A stretch of DNA of 6,047 nt, taken from assembly GCA_030037105.1 (NCBI GenBank), contig JASHRY010000262.1, forward strand, positions 1 to 6,047, in the 5' to 3' direction. Below the pieces are notes generated by a model. That model was given only the letters and a program-made list of their open reading frames with translations, ran no database searches and was not told the origin of the DNA. Of this stretch, positions 1-5,641 are shown piece after piece; within the stretch, counting starts at the first letter, position 1, and the number at the start of each line of letters is the position of its first letter. Source of the stretch: Xanthobacteraceae bacterium (GTDB taxonomy: Bacteria; Pseudomonadota; Alphaproteobacteria; Rhizobiales; Xanthobacteraceae). The translations under genes and the position numbers were made by a program.

Positions 1-715
1 CCGGGCGTTCGACGCCTGGATGGACAATGCGGTCGCCAATCACAAGGTCCCGGGCTACGCCATCGTCACGCTCTCGCTCAAGCCGGAAGGCGGCACGCCG
101 GGCGACGCCACTGCCGCGCAGATGGAGGCGATCGCCGAACTTGCCGAGCGCTATTCATTCGGCGAAATCCGCGTCGGCCACGAGCAGAACCTGGTCCTGC
201 CGCACGTCGCCCAGCGGGACCTTCCCGCGCTCTGGCCCGCGCTCGGCGCGATCGGCGTCGCCACGCCCAATATCGGTCTCGTCTCCGACATCATCTCCTG
301 TCCTGGGCTCGACTATTGCAGCCTGGCCAATGCGCGCTCGATCCCGGTGGCGCAACAAATCGCCGGCCGCTTCCGCAATCTCGATCTGGCGCGTGATCTC
401 GGTCGGCTGCACATCAATATTTCCGGCTGCATCAATGCCTGCGGCCATCACCATGTCGGCCATATCGGTATTCTCGGCGTCGACAAGAACGGCGAGGAAT
501 TTTATCAGATCACGCTCGGCGGCAAGGCCGACGAAGACGCCACGCTCGGCGCGCTGATCGGCCCGGCGGTCCCCTTCGCGCAAGTGGCCGACGTGGTCGA
601 GGACATTGCCGCGGCCTATATGGAGCTGCGCCAGCGCCCGGACGAGTTGTTCATCGATACGCTCAAACGCGCCGGCATCGAGCCGTTCAAGGAGCGCGTC
701 TATGCCGCTCGTTAA
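1..715 (+). CDS. cysI: Nitrite/sulfite reductase, siroheme and 4Fe-4S hemoprotein (C-terminal part, 5' end off window)
   Basis: This cytoplasmic enzyme carries out the six-electron reduction of sulfite to sulfide (or nitrite to ammonia in relatives) in sulfur assimilation. The frame is open from base 2, so the start lies upstream; 237 residues are visible, against roughly 550 for the family. The residues that hold the coupled siroheme/4Fe-4S centre are all present: CPGLDYC (Cys codons at 299-301 and 317-319) and SGCINACGHHH (Cys codons at 428-430 and 440-442), which is the C-x5-C ... C-x3-C family pattern. Before them lies the ferredoxin-like half-domain with the RVGHEQNLVL segment. The gene overlaps the DUF934 gene by 14 bp, which indicates one transcript and coupled translation. 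The DUF934 neighbour favours sulfite over nitrite as substrate; that choice is inference. Cofactor ligands appear intact and nothing looks truncated at the 3' end. Confidence 0.92.
   Translation, partial: RAFDAWMDNAVANHKVPGYAIVTLSLKPEGGTPGDATAAQMEAIAELAERYSFGEIRVGHEQNLVLPHVAQRDLPALWPALGAIGVATPNIGLVSDIISCPGLDYCSLANARSIPVAQQIAGRFRNLDLARDLGRLHINISGCINACGHHHVGHIGILGVDKNGEEFYQITLGGKADEDATLGALIGPAVPFAQVADVVEDIAAAYMELRQRPDELFIDTLKRAGIEPFKERVYAAR
689..694 (+). promoter_or_regulatory. Ribosome binding site for the DUF934 gene
   Basis: AAGGAG lies 7 nt before the ATG at 702, inside the last codons of cysI. It supports this ATG over the upstream extension of the same frame, which would run much further back within cysI without family similarity. 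Confidence 0.7.
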
Positions 716-1229
716 GGCGGGCCGTGTCGTCGAGGACCCTTATGTCCGCATCCTCGACGACGCGCCGATGCCGGACGATGCACCGGTCATCGTACCGCGA
801 GAACGGTTCCTCGCGGACGCGACCGAACTCGCGCGGCGCGACGCCGCGATCGGCATCCTCTGGCCGAACGACTGCCGGGTCGGGGAATTGGAGCCGTGGC
901 TGAGCGCGCTTGCGCTCGTCGTCCTTGTCTTTCCGAAATTCCGCGACGGACGCGCCTACAGCCAGGCGCGCCTGTTGCGCGAACGTTACGGCTTTCGCGG
1001 CGAGTTGCGCGCCACCGGCGACGTGCTGCGCGATCAGTTCCAGTTTCTCCTGCGCGCAGGTTTCGATTCATTCGAAGTGAAGAAGCCCGCCGACGCGCTC
1101 GTGTTCGCCGCGGCCGCGGCGCGCTACAGCGTCTTCTATCAGCAGAGCGCCGACGGCCGCCCGGCGGCGTTGCGCCGACGCTTGCAACATGGCGCCGGCC
1201 CCGCGACAAGGGCGCGCGAGACCGTATGA
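702..1229 (+). CDS. DUF934 family protein of the sulfite reductase operon
   Basis: This 175-residue protein belongs to the DUF934 family (COG3749), found next to nitrite/sulfite reductase genes in proteobacteria. No biochemical role is firmly established; an accessory or electron-transfer role in sulfite reduction is inferred from gene context. The recognisable core runs from about residue 50 to 125: ILWPND, then FPKFRDGRAYSQAR, then GELRATGDVLRDQ, and RAGFDSFEV. No signal peptide or membrane segment is visible, so it is likely cytoplasmic. The start is fixed by AAGGAG 7 nt upstream, and the first 14 bp overlap cysI in a different frame. The C-terminal tail after about residue 150 is Arg/Ala-rich and looks poorly conserved. 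In many alphaproteobacteria cysH follows this gene; here a hairpin-rich spacer follows, so the operon seems to end. Confidence 0.9.
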   Translation: MPLVKAGRVVEDPYVRILDDAPMPDDAPVIVPRERFLADATELARRDAAIGILWPNDCRVGELEPWLSALALVVLVFPKFRDGRAYSQARLLRERYGFRGELRATGDVLRDQFQFLLRAGFDSFEVKKPADALVFAAAAARYSVFYQQSADGRPAALRRRLQHGAGPATRARETV

Positions 1230-1316
1230 TTCCGGCTTGCATTCCGGGGCCAAGCCAACGGGTCCGGTTCCGCGAATATGGATTCCGGGGCCCGCCCCCT
1301 CGCCGCGCCCCGGAAT
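1229..1316 (+). repeat. Intergenic repeat region with two hairpins and repeated ATTCCGG words
   Basis: This spacer follows the DUF934 gene directly; its first base is the last base of that stop codon. It contains ATTCCGG at 1229-1235 and the exact 10-mer ATTCCGGGGC at 1241-1250 and 1282-1291. The reverse complement GCCCCGGAAT is at 1307-1316. Hairpin 1 pairs GGCTTG (1234-1239) with CAAGCC (1251-1256) around an 11-nt loop. Hairpin 2 pairs 1282-1291 with 1307-1316, ten perfect base pairs around a 15-nt loop. There is no T-run after either stem, so neither is a classical intrinsic terminator, though hairpin 2 could still act in transcript ending or 3' protection. Similar palindromes ending in CCCCGGAATGAC are, as I recall, common between genes in Bradyrhizobium-type genomes. 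Confidence 0.7.
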
Positions 1317-1346
1317 GACGTTATGATCGGTCCTTGGTCCACCATC

Positions 1347-1350
1347 GAGG
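1347..1350 (+). promoter_or_regulatory. Ribosome binding site for the DUF1932 oxidoreductase
   Basis: GAGG lies 5 nt before the ATG at 1356. It decides the start: in-frame ATGs at 1278 and 1323 would add residues with no family similarity before the nucleotide-binding strand VVAII, and the first of them lies at the edge of the hairpin repeat. Confidence 0.6.
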
Positions 1351-1355
1351 ACATC

Positions 1356-2252
1356 ATGACTCCTGTTGTCGCAATAATCGCGGCCGGCGCGATGGGCGCG
1401 GCGGTCGGAAAAAGACTCTCCGATCACGGTATCCGGGTGCTGACTTCGCTCGCCGGCCGCAGCCGACAGACCGTGGCGCGGGCGCATGCGGCCGACATGG
1501 CCGCGGCAAGCGACGAAGAGATCGCTTCGGCCGATTTCATCCTTTCAATCCTGCCGCCGGGTGAGGCGCTGTCGCTGGCGCGGCGTTTCGTGCCGGCGCT
1601 CGGCGCCAGCAACGGCAAGCCGGTCTATGTCGATTGCAACGCCATCAATCTGGCGACGGTCGCGCGCGTCGCCGCGGCGATCGCCCCGACGGGGTGCGCC
1701 TTCGTCGATTGCGGCATCATCGGCCCGCCGCCCTCGCCCGATCTTCCCGCGCAAGCGGGCAAGGGAGGGGGGCCGCGGATCGGAATATCCGGCCCGCGCT
1801 TTTATGCCTCCGGCGTCGCGGCGCCACGCTTCGCCGCGCTGCGCCGCTATGGGCTCGACGTGCGCGTGCTGGATGGAGCCTTAAGCGCGGCCTCGGCGCT
1901 GAAAATGTCCTATGCCGGCATCACCAAGGGCACGCAGGCGATCGGCGCGGCGATGATGCTCGCGGCGACGCGCGCCGGCTCCGCCGCGGCGCTCATCGCG
2001 GAGCTTTCCTTCAGCCAGAAGGAGATGCTCGCCTGGCACCGGCGGACTTTGCCCGCGATGCCGCCCAAGGCCTATCGATGGGTCGCGGAAATGCGCGAGA
2101 TCGCGGGTTTCGTCGGCGACGATATTGCCGCGCGCGAACTCTACGAAGGCGCCGCGCATGTCTACGAGCGCATCGCCGCGGATTTCGCGGCAGATAAGCA
2201 GGACATGTCCGCGCTCATGACCTTTCTCGGCAAGGGCTCCGAGGATGGATGA
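1356..2252 (+). CDS. NAD(P)-dependent oxidoreductase with DUF1932 C-terminal domain
   Basis: This 298-residue cytoplasmic protein belongs to the 6-phosphogluconate / 3-hydroxyisobutyrate dehydrogenase superfamily, which oxidises beta-hydroxy acids with NAD(P). Its own substrate is unknown. The N-terminus has the Rossmann strand and glycine turn, VVAIIAAGAMGAAVGKRL; the first Gly of the usual GxGxxG is Ala9, while Gly11 and Gly14 remain. ILSILPPGEAL (62-72) and VYVDCNAIN (90-98) follow. The DUF1932 half includes SALKMSYAGITKG (180-192), where Lys183 sits at the position of the superfamily's catalytic lysine, then AAMMLAATRAG and KAYRWVAEM. Residues about 126-145 (SPDLPAQAGKGGGP and around) do not match the family as I know it and coincide with a DNA palindrome, so they look like an in-frame insertion. 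The gene appears to be a single unit. It may still be active, because the insertion falls in the loop before GPRFYASG; that is inference. Confidence 0.85.
   Translation: MTPVVAIIAAGAMGAAVGKRLSDHGIRVLTSLAGRSRQTVARAHAADMAAASDEEIASADFILSILPPGEALSLARRFVPALGASNGKPVYVDCNAINLATVARVAAAIAPTGCAFVDCGIIGPPPSPDLPAQAGKGGGPRIGISGPRFYASGVAAPRFAALRRYGLDVRVLDGALSAASALKMSYAGITKGTQAIGAAMMLAATRAGSAAALIAELSFSQKEMLAWHRRTLPAMPPKAYRWVAEMREIAGFVGDDIAARELYEGAAHVYERIAADFAADKQDMSALMTFLGKGSEDG
1731..1772. repeat. Palindromic repeat inside the oxidoreductase coding region
   Basis: CCCGC (1746-1750) and GCGGG (1755-1759) form a stem around a GCAA loop. The stem continues as CTT (1743-1745) with AAG (1761-1763) across a single bulged C at 1760. 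Outer arms CCCTC (1731-1735) and GAGGG (1765-1769) can also pair across an internal loop. Read on the minus strand it begins CCTCCCTTGCCCGCTTGCG, which resembles intergenic palindromes I recall from alphaproteobacteria. It encodes a low-complexity Pro/Gly/Ala stretch at codons 126-139 and leaves the frame open. The 8-mer CGGCCCGC flanks it at 1721-1728 and 1790-1797; this could be a trace of insertion or chance in GC-rich DNA. The exact ends are uncertain. Confidence 0.5.
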
Positions 2253-2260
2253 GGACTTTG

Positions 2261-2274
2261 CCAACCTCGGTTGG
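2261..2274. other. Small hairpin after the oxidoreductase stop codon
   Basis: CCAAC (2261-2265) and GTTGG (2270-2274) form a 5-bp stem closing the tetraloop CTCG, starting 9 bp after the oxidoreductase stop. No T-run follows, so it is at best a weak terminator or a 3'-end stabiliser. The rest of the 177-bp spacer to 2429 shows nothing else I can support: no gene, no tRNA and no clear promoter. Confidence 0.3.
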
Positions 2275-2418
2275 TCGCGGCGACATGCCCGAGGACGATA
2301 GGCGCGGCGATGCAGGAACGGTCGTGAATCCGGCGATGATCTGGTTCCGGCATGGCCGATCGGGGTGGTAATCTTCCGCGGCGCACTTATGTGTCCCCAC
2401 ACTTGACAGCTTCGATCC

Positions 2419-2423
2419 GGAGA
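2419..2423 (+). promoter_or_regulatory. Ribosome binding site for the cyclase gene
   Basis: GGAGA lies 6 nt before the ATG at 2430. It favours that start over an in-frame ATG at 2352, whose extra 26 residues show no family similarity. The protein then begins MSESRSRRLAAILAADIAGY, with the first cyclase strand close to the N-terminus as is usual in this family. Confidence 0.6.
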
Positions 2424-2429
2424 ACCGCC

Positions 2430-4172
2430 ATGTCGGAAAGCCGGTCGCGCCGGCTCGCAGCGATCCTGGCCGCAGACATCGCCGGCTACAGCGCGCTCAT
2501 GGGCGCCGACGAAGCGCGCACCGTGCGCGACCTCAAGGGGCATCAGGCGGCCGTGCTGCCGATGGTCGACGACTTTGGCGGACGGATCATCGACACCGCC
2601 GGCGACGGCATATTGGCCGAATTTGCCAGCGTCGTGAACGCGGTCGAGTGCGCGGTCGCTATTCAACGGACGATGGCGGAGCGCAACACCGCCGTCGAAT
2701 CCGGGCGGCGCATGCAATTTCGCATCGGCATCAATCTCGGCGACGTCATCTACGACGACGATCGCATCTTCGGCGACGGCATCAACATTGCGGCGCGGCT
2801 CGAGGGCATTGCCGAGCCGGGCGGCATTTGCGTTTCCGGCAAGGTGCACGAAGAAATCGACGGCAAAATGGATTTTTCTTATGAGGACCTTGGCGACCGT
2901 CAGCTCAAGAACATCGCGCGGCCGGTGCGCGTGTACGGCATCCGCCTTGGCCGCGCTCCGGCATCGCCGGCTTCGGCGCAGTCCGACAAGCCGTCGATTG
3001 CCGTTTTGCCGTTCACCAACATGTCCGGCGATCCGGAGCAGGAGTATTTCTCCGACGGCATCAGCGAAGACATCATCACCGATCTGTCGAAGATCGGCAG
3101 CCTGACGGTGATCGCGCGCAATTCGAGCTTTGCTTATAAGGGGCGCTCGGTCGACGTTCGCGGCATCGGCCGCGAGCTGGGCGTGCGCGCGGTGCTCGAA
3201 GGCTCGATCCGGCGCGCCGGCAATCGCGTGCGCATCACCGCGCAGCTCATCGACTCCGCGAGCGGCGGGCACCTCTGGGCCGACCGTTACGATCGCGATT
3301 TGACCGACATCTTCGAGGTTCAGGACGATGTCACGCATCGAATTGTCGACGCGCTCAAAATAACCCTCAGCCCGGCGGAGAAGGCGCGCCTTGCCGACGC
3401 CGACACCTCCAACGTCGACGCTTACGACTGTTTCCTGCGCGGCCGCGAGTTCATGCTCGGGAAGACCAAGAATCGCGAGACCTTCGCGCAATCGATAAAA
3501 TTCTTCACGCGGGCGGTGGAGCTCGATCCCGACTATTCGCAAGCCTATGCGTGTCTCGGTTTTGCCTATGTGTTCGACTACCAGAATCGCTGGAGCGACG
3601 ATCCCGACAGTTCGCTGGGGCTTGCCAAACAATACGCGCAGCAGGCGATCGCGAAGGACCCGAACGAACCGCTCGCGTTCTGCGTGTCGGCCGTGGTGGC
3701 GGTCTTCGAAAAGGATCTCGATCGGGCGAAGTCCGCGGTAGACAGGGCGCTTTCCCTCAACCCGAACTTGGCCGCGGCCTACAACATCCTCGGCAATATC
3801 CGCAACCTTTCGGGACAGCCGCTGGAAGCGATTCCGATGATCGAACGCGCCATGCGGCTCGATCCTGCTTTCAACCCGCACTATCTGCACTTCCTCGGCA
3901 TGGCCTATCTGCTTGCCGGCAAGTACGAAACGGCGGCGGCTCTGTTCCGGCAGCGGATCGTGCTCGTCCCGGAGACGGATTTCAGTCGCGCCATGCTCGC
4001 TTGCGCCCTCGGTCATCTCGGTGATGTCGAGGAAGCCGGCCGCATCTGGCGCGAGCTTCAGGAGATCAATCCAAAATACGCGTTCAGGGACCATTTCGCC
4101 CGGCAACCCTTCAGGCCGGAGGATGTCGAACGCATTGCCGCGGGCTTGGCGAAAGCCGGGTTGCCGACCTGA
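2430..4172 (+). CDS. Class III adenylate/guanylate cyclase with TolB-like and TPR domains
   Basis: This 580-residue protein is predicted to make a cyclic nucleotide in the cytoplasm; no signal peptide or membrane segment is visible. Residues about 8-172 are a class III cyclase domain. The two metal-binding aspartates are present (Asp16 in AADIAGY, Asp59 in AGDG), as are the catalytic Asn119 and Arg123 in GINIAARLE. The purine-recognising positions differ from adenylyl cyclases: Asp55 takes the place of the usual Lys, and Arg112 that of the usual Asp. A short Ala/Pro/Ser linker (173-187) leads to a TolB/FlgO-like domain (about 187-315), with SIAVLPFTNMSGDPEQEYFSDG at its start and GGHLWADRYDRDLTDIF near its end. 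The rest (about 330-550) is TPR-like helical repeats, for example at 351-384, 433-452 and 484-512. Proteins of this layout occur in many copies in rhizobia; the TPR part presumably senses a partner. It is convergent with livF and probably transcribed alone. Whether the product is cAMP or cGMP cannot be settled here. Confidence 0.9.
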   Translation: MSESRSRRLAAILAADIAGYSALMGADEARTVRDLKGHQAAVLPMVDDFGGRIIDTAGDGILAEFASVVNAVECAVAIQRTMAERNTAVESGRRMQFRIGINLGDVIYDDDRIFGDGINIAARLEGIAEPGGICVSGKVHEEIDGKMDFSYEDLGDRQLKNIARPVRVYGIRLGRAPASPASAQSDKPSIAVLPFTNMSGDPEQEYFSDGISEDIITDLSKIGSLTVIARNSSFAYKGRSVDVRGIGRELGVRAVLEGSIRRAGNRVRITAQLIDSASGGHLWADRYDRDLTDIFEVQDDVTHRIVDALKITLSPAEKARLADADTSNVDAYDCFLRGREFMLGKTKNRETFAQSIKFFTRAVELDPDYSQAYACLGFAYVFDYQNRWSDDPDSSLGLAKQYAQQAIAKDPNEPLAFCVSAVVAVFEKDLDRAKSAVDRALSLNPNLAAAYNILGNIRNLSGQPLEAIPMIERAMRLDPAFNPHYLHFLGMAYLLAGKYETAAALFRQRIVLVPETDFSRAMLACALGHLGDVEEAGRIWRELQEINPKYAFRDHFARQPFRPEDVERIAAGLAKAGLPT

Positions 4173-4208
4173 CGGCGGCGGCCTTGGCAAAGCGTCGGCC
4201 GAGCTTCC

Positions 4209-4850
4209 CTATGCCGGCGTCACCGCGCCGCGCTCGATGCGATAGGCGCGCGCCAGCAGATCGGCGACGTGGACCTCGTTCGATTCGGCGAGCAACACGG
4301 AAACCGATTGCGCCTTGAGGCTCGCCAACACCTCGCCGAGCCGCCGGGCGAGCGCCGGCGCGAGCCCCTCGAACGGCTCGTCGAGCAGCAGCATGCGTCG
4401 GCCGGCCATGAGGGCGCGGGCGAGCGCCACCAGCTTCTGCTGTCCGCCGGACAATTCGAGCGCGCGCCTGCCGCGCAAGCGCTCAACTTCCGGCATGATG
4501 CCGAAAATCCAATCGAGCCGTGCGTCGGCGCCGGAAAACCTCGTCGTCCAGCTCGGCAGGCGGATGTTCTCCTCCACGGTGAACTCGGGCACCAGCCGGC
4601 GATCCTCGGGCATGTAACCGATGCCGAGGGCGACGCGGCGATAGGCCGGCAGGCGGATGAGATCGACGCCGTCCAGCGCGGCGCTGCCGCGCGCCGGCAG
4701 CGCGCCCATCAGCGCGCGCATCAGCGTGGTTTTGCCGGCGCCGTTGCGGCCGATCAGCCCGCACATCTCGCCCGCGTCGAGTTCGAGCGACGCGTCGCGG
4801 ATGATGGCGACGGCGCCGATCGCGACGCCGAGATGGGCGATCCTAAGCAT
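4209..4850 (-). CDS. livF: Branched-chain amino acid type ABC transporter ATP-binding protein LivF
   Basis: This is one of the two cytoplasmic ATPases of a HAAT-family importer for branched-chain amino acids or related amides. It has 213 residues, about 20 fewer than typical LivF. Visible motifs are Walker A GRNGAGKT (34-41), the LivF-type PEDRR segment (81-85) in place of a Q-loop glutamine, VEENI (92-96), signature LSGGQQ (133-138), and Walker B RMLLLDEP (152-159) with catalytic Glu158. The switch position is Ser190 (LLAESN); LivF proteins commonly have Gln instead of His here, so loss of His is usual but Ser is less so. The start overlaps the end of livG by 8 bp without a strong ribosome site, suggesting translational coupling. 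It is the last gene of the operon, ending 36 bp from the convergent cyclase gene. The true substrate cannot be read from the ATPase. Confidence 0.9.
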   Translation of the reverse strand: MLRIAHLGVAIGAVAIIRDASLELDAGEMCGLIGRNGAGKTTLMRALMGALPARGSAALDGVDLIRLPAYRRVALGIGYMPEDRRLVPEFTVEENIRLPSWTTRFSGADARLDWIFGIMPEVERLRGRRALELSGGQQKLVALARALMAGRRMLLLDEPFEGLAPALARRLGEVLASLKAQSVSVLLAESNEVHVADLLARAYRIERGAVTPA

Positions 4851-5631
4851 GACCGGCGTTGTTCGTCGCGGGCTTGAGTTGCGGCCCGCTGATCAGTTCC
4901 TGGATGCGCGGATCGGCCAACGCCTGCGCCGGCGACCCGTCGGCGATCACCGCGCCGTCGTAGAAGGCGAGCACGCGGTCGGCGTAGCGCGCGACGATGT
5001 CCATGTCATGCTCGACGAACAACACCGTGATGCCGCGGTCTTTCAGCGCCGACATCACCACGTCCATCAGCTCGAATTTCTCCTCGATGGCGATGCCGCT
5101 GGTCGGCTCGTCGAGCAGCAGCAGGCGCGGCGAACCGGCGACCGCCATGGCGATGTCGAGCAGCTTGCGGACGCCCTGCGGCAACGTCGCCGCCGGCGTA
5201 TCGCGGTAGCGGGCGATGCAAAACAGCTCGAGCGCCGCCTTGGCCTGCCGCATGCTGCCGGGCGCATGCCAGGGCGTGAGCAATTGCGCCAGGAGCCCGC
5301 CAGCGGCGTGGGCGATCGCGGTCGCCGCGCACATGTTTTCGAACACGCTCAGCGATTGGAAGATCTGCGGTATCTGAAAGGAGCGGGCAATGCCGAGTTG
5401 CGTGATCTCGCGCGACGGGCGGCCGGTGATGTCGCGGCCGCAGAAGGCGATCGTGCCGCTGCTCGGCCGCAGATGGCCGGTGATCATGTTGACGAACGTC
5501 GTTTTTCCGGCGCCGTTCGCGCCGATGATACCGACGGTCTGCAGCGGCGGTACCGAGACATTGATGTCGCGCGCAGCGACTACCGAGCCGAAGGTCTTTT
5601 GCAGGCCGCGGACGGCGAGGATCGCGCTCAT
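4843..5631 (-). CDS. livG: Branched-chain amino acid type ABC transporter ATP-binding protein LivG
   Basis: This is the second ATPase of the HAAT importer, 262 residues, normal for the family. Motifs are Walker A GANGAGKT (37-44), Q-loop Gln86 in ARSFQIPQIF, Walker B LLLLDEP (170-176) with catalytic Glu175, and the switch His208 in VEHDM. The LivG/LptB-type C-terminal segment YADRVLAFYDGAVIADG follows. The signature is unusual: LPQGVRK (150-156) where LivG usually has a form like LSYGQQR, keeping only the Leu and second Gly. The gene starts 10 nt after the livM stop and overlaps livF by 8 bp, so the three are one transcript. No strong ribosome site precedes the ATG. I have the impression that LPQGV-type signatures occur in other rhizobial homologues, so this may mark a subfamily and need not mean decay. 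Confidence 0.9.
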   Translation of the reverse strand: MSAILAVRGLQKTFGSVVAARDINVSVPPLQTVGIIGANGAGKTTFVNMITGHLRPSSGTIAFCGRDITGRPSREITQLGIARSFQIPQIFQSLSVFENMCAATAIAHAAGGLLAQLLTPWHAPGSMRQAKAALELFCIARYRDTPAATLPQGVRKLLDIAMAVAGSPRLLLLDEPTSGIAIEEKFELMDVVMSALKDRGITVLFVEHDMDIVARYADRVLAFYDGAVIADGSPAQALADPRIQELISGPQLKPATNNAGHA

Positions 5632-5641
5632 GACATCGCGT

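Noticed and set aside
155..583. A 142-codon minus-strand frame opposite cysI.
   Set aside because: It lies wholly within the reductase coding region, whose cysteine ligands are intact, and has no recognisable family features.
1322..1327. TATGAT, resembling a -10 box, upstream of the oxidoreductase gene.
   Set aside because: No -35-like sequence lies at a suitable distance; the region 16-18 bp upstream is within the GC-rich hairpin arm and loop. A single hexamer is too weak to call.
2403..2408. A perfect TTGACA, resembling a -35 box, before the cyclase gene, next to a small GTGT-CCCC-ACAC palindrome (2391-2402).
   Set aside because: At 17-bp spacing the -10 position would fall at about 2426-2431, which is the start codon and is not AT-rich. 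No usable promoter can be built from it for this start.
1881..4190. A 769-codon open frame on the minus strand, antisense to the oxidoreductase end and the whole cyclase gene.
   Set aside because: It mirrors a clear cyclase/TolB/TPR gene codon for codon, is Arg/Ala/Asp-rich with no recognisable domain, and crosses two genes and their spacer. Long antisense frames are expected in DNA this GC-rich.
4173..4208. A possible shared terminator between the convergent cyclase and livF genes (CGGCC at 4179-4183 with GGCCG at 4197-4201).
   Set aside because: The stem is only 5 bp with a 13-nt loop and there is no T-run on either strand, so chance pairing is likely in this sequence.
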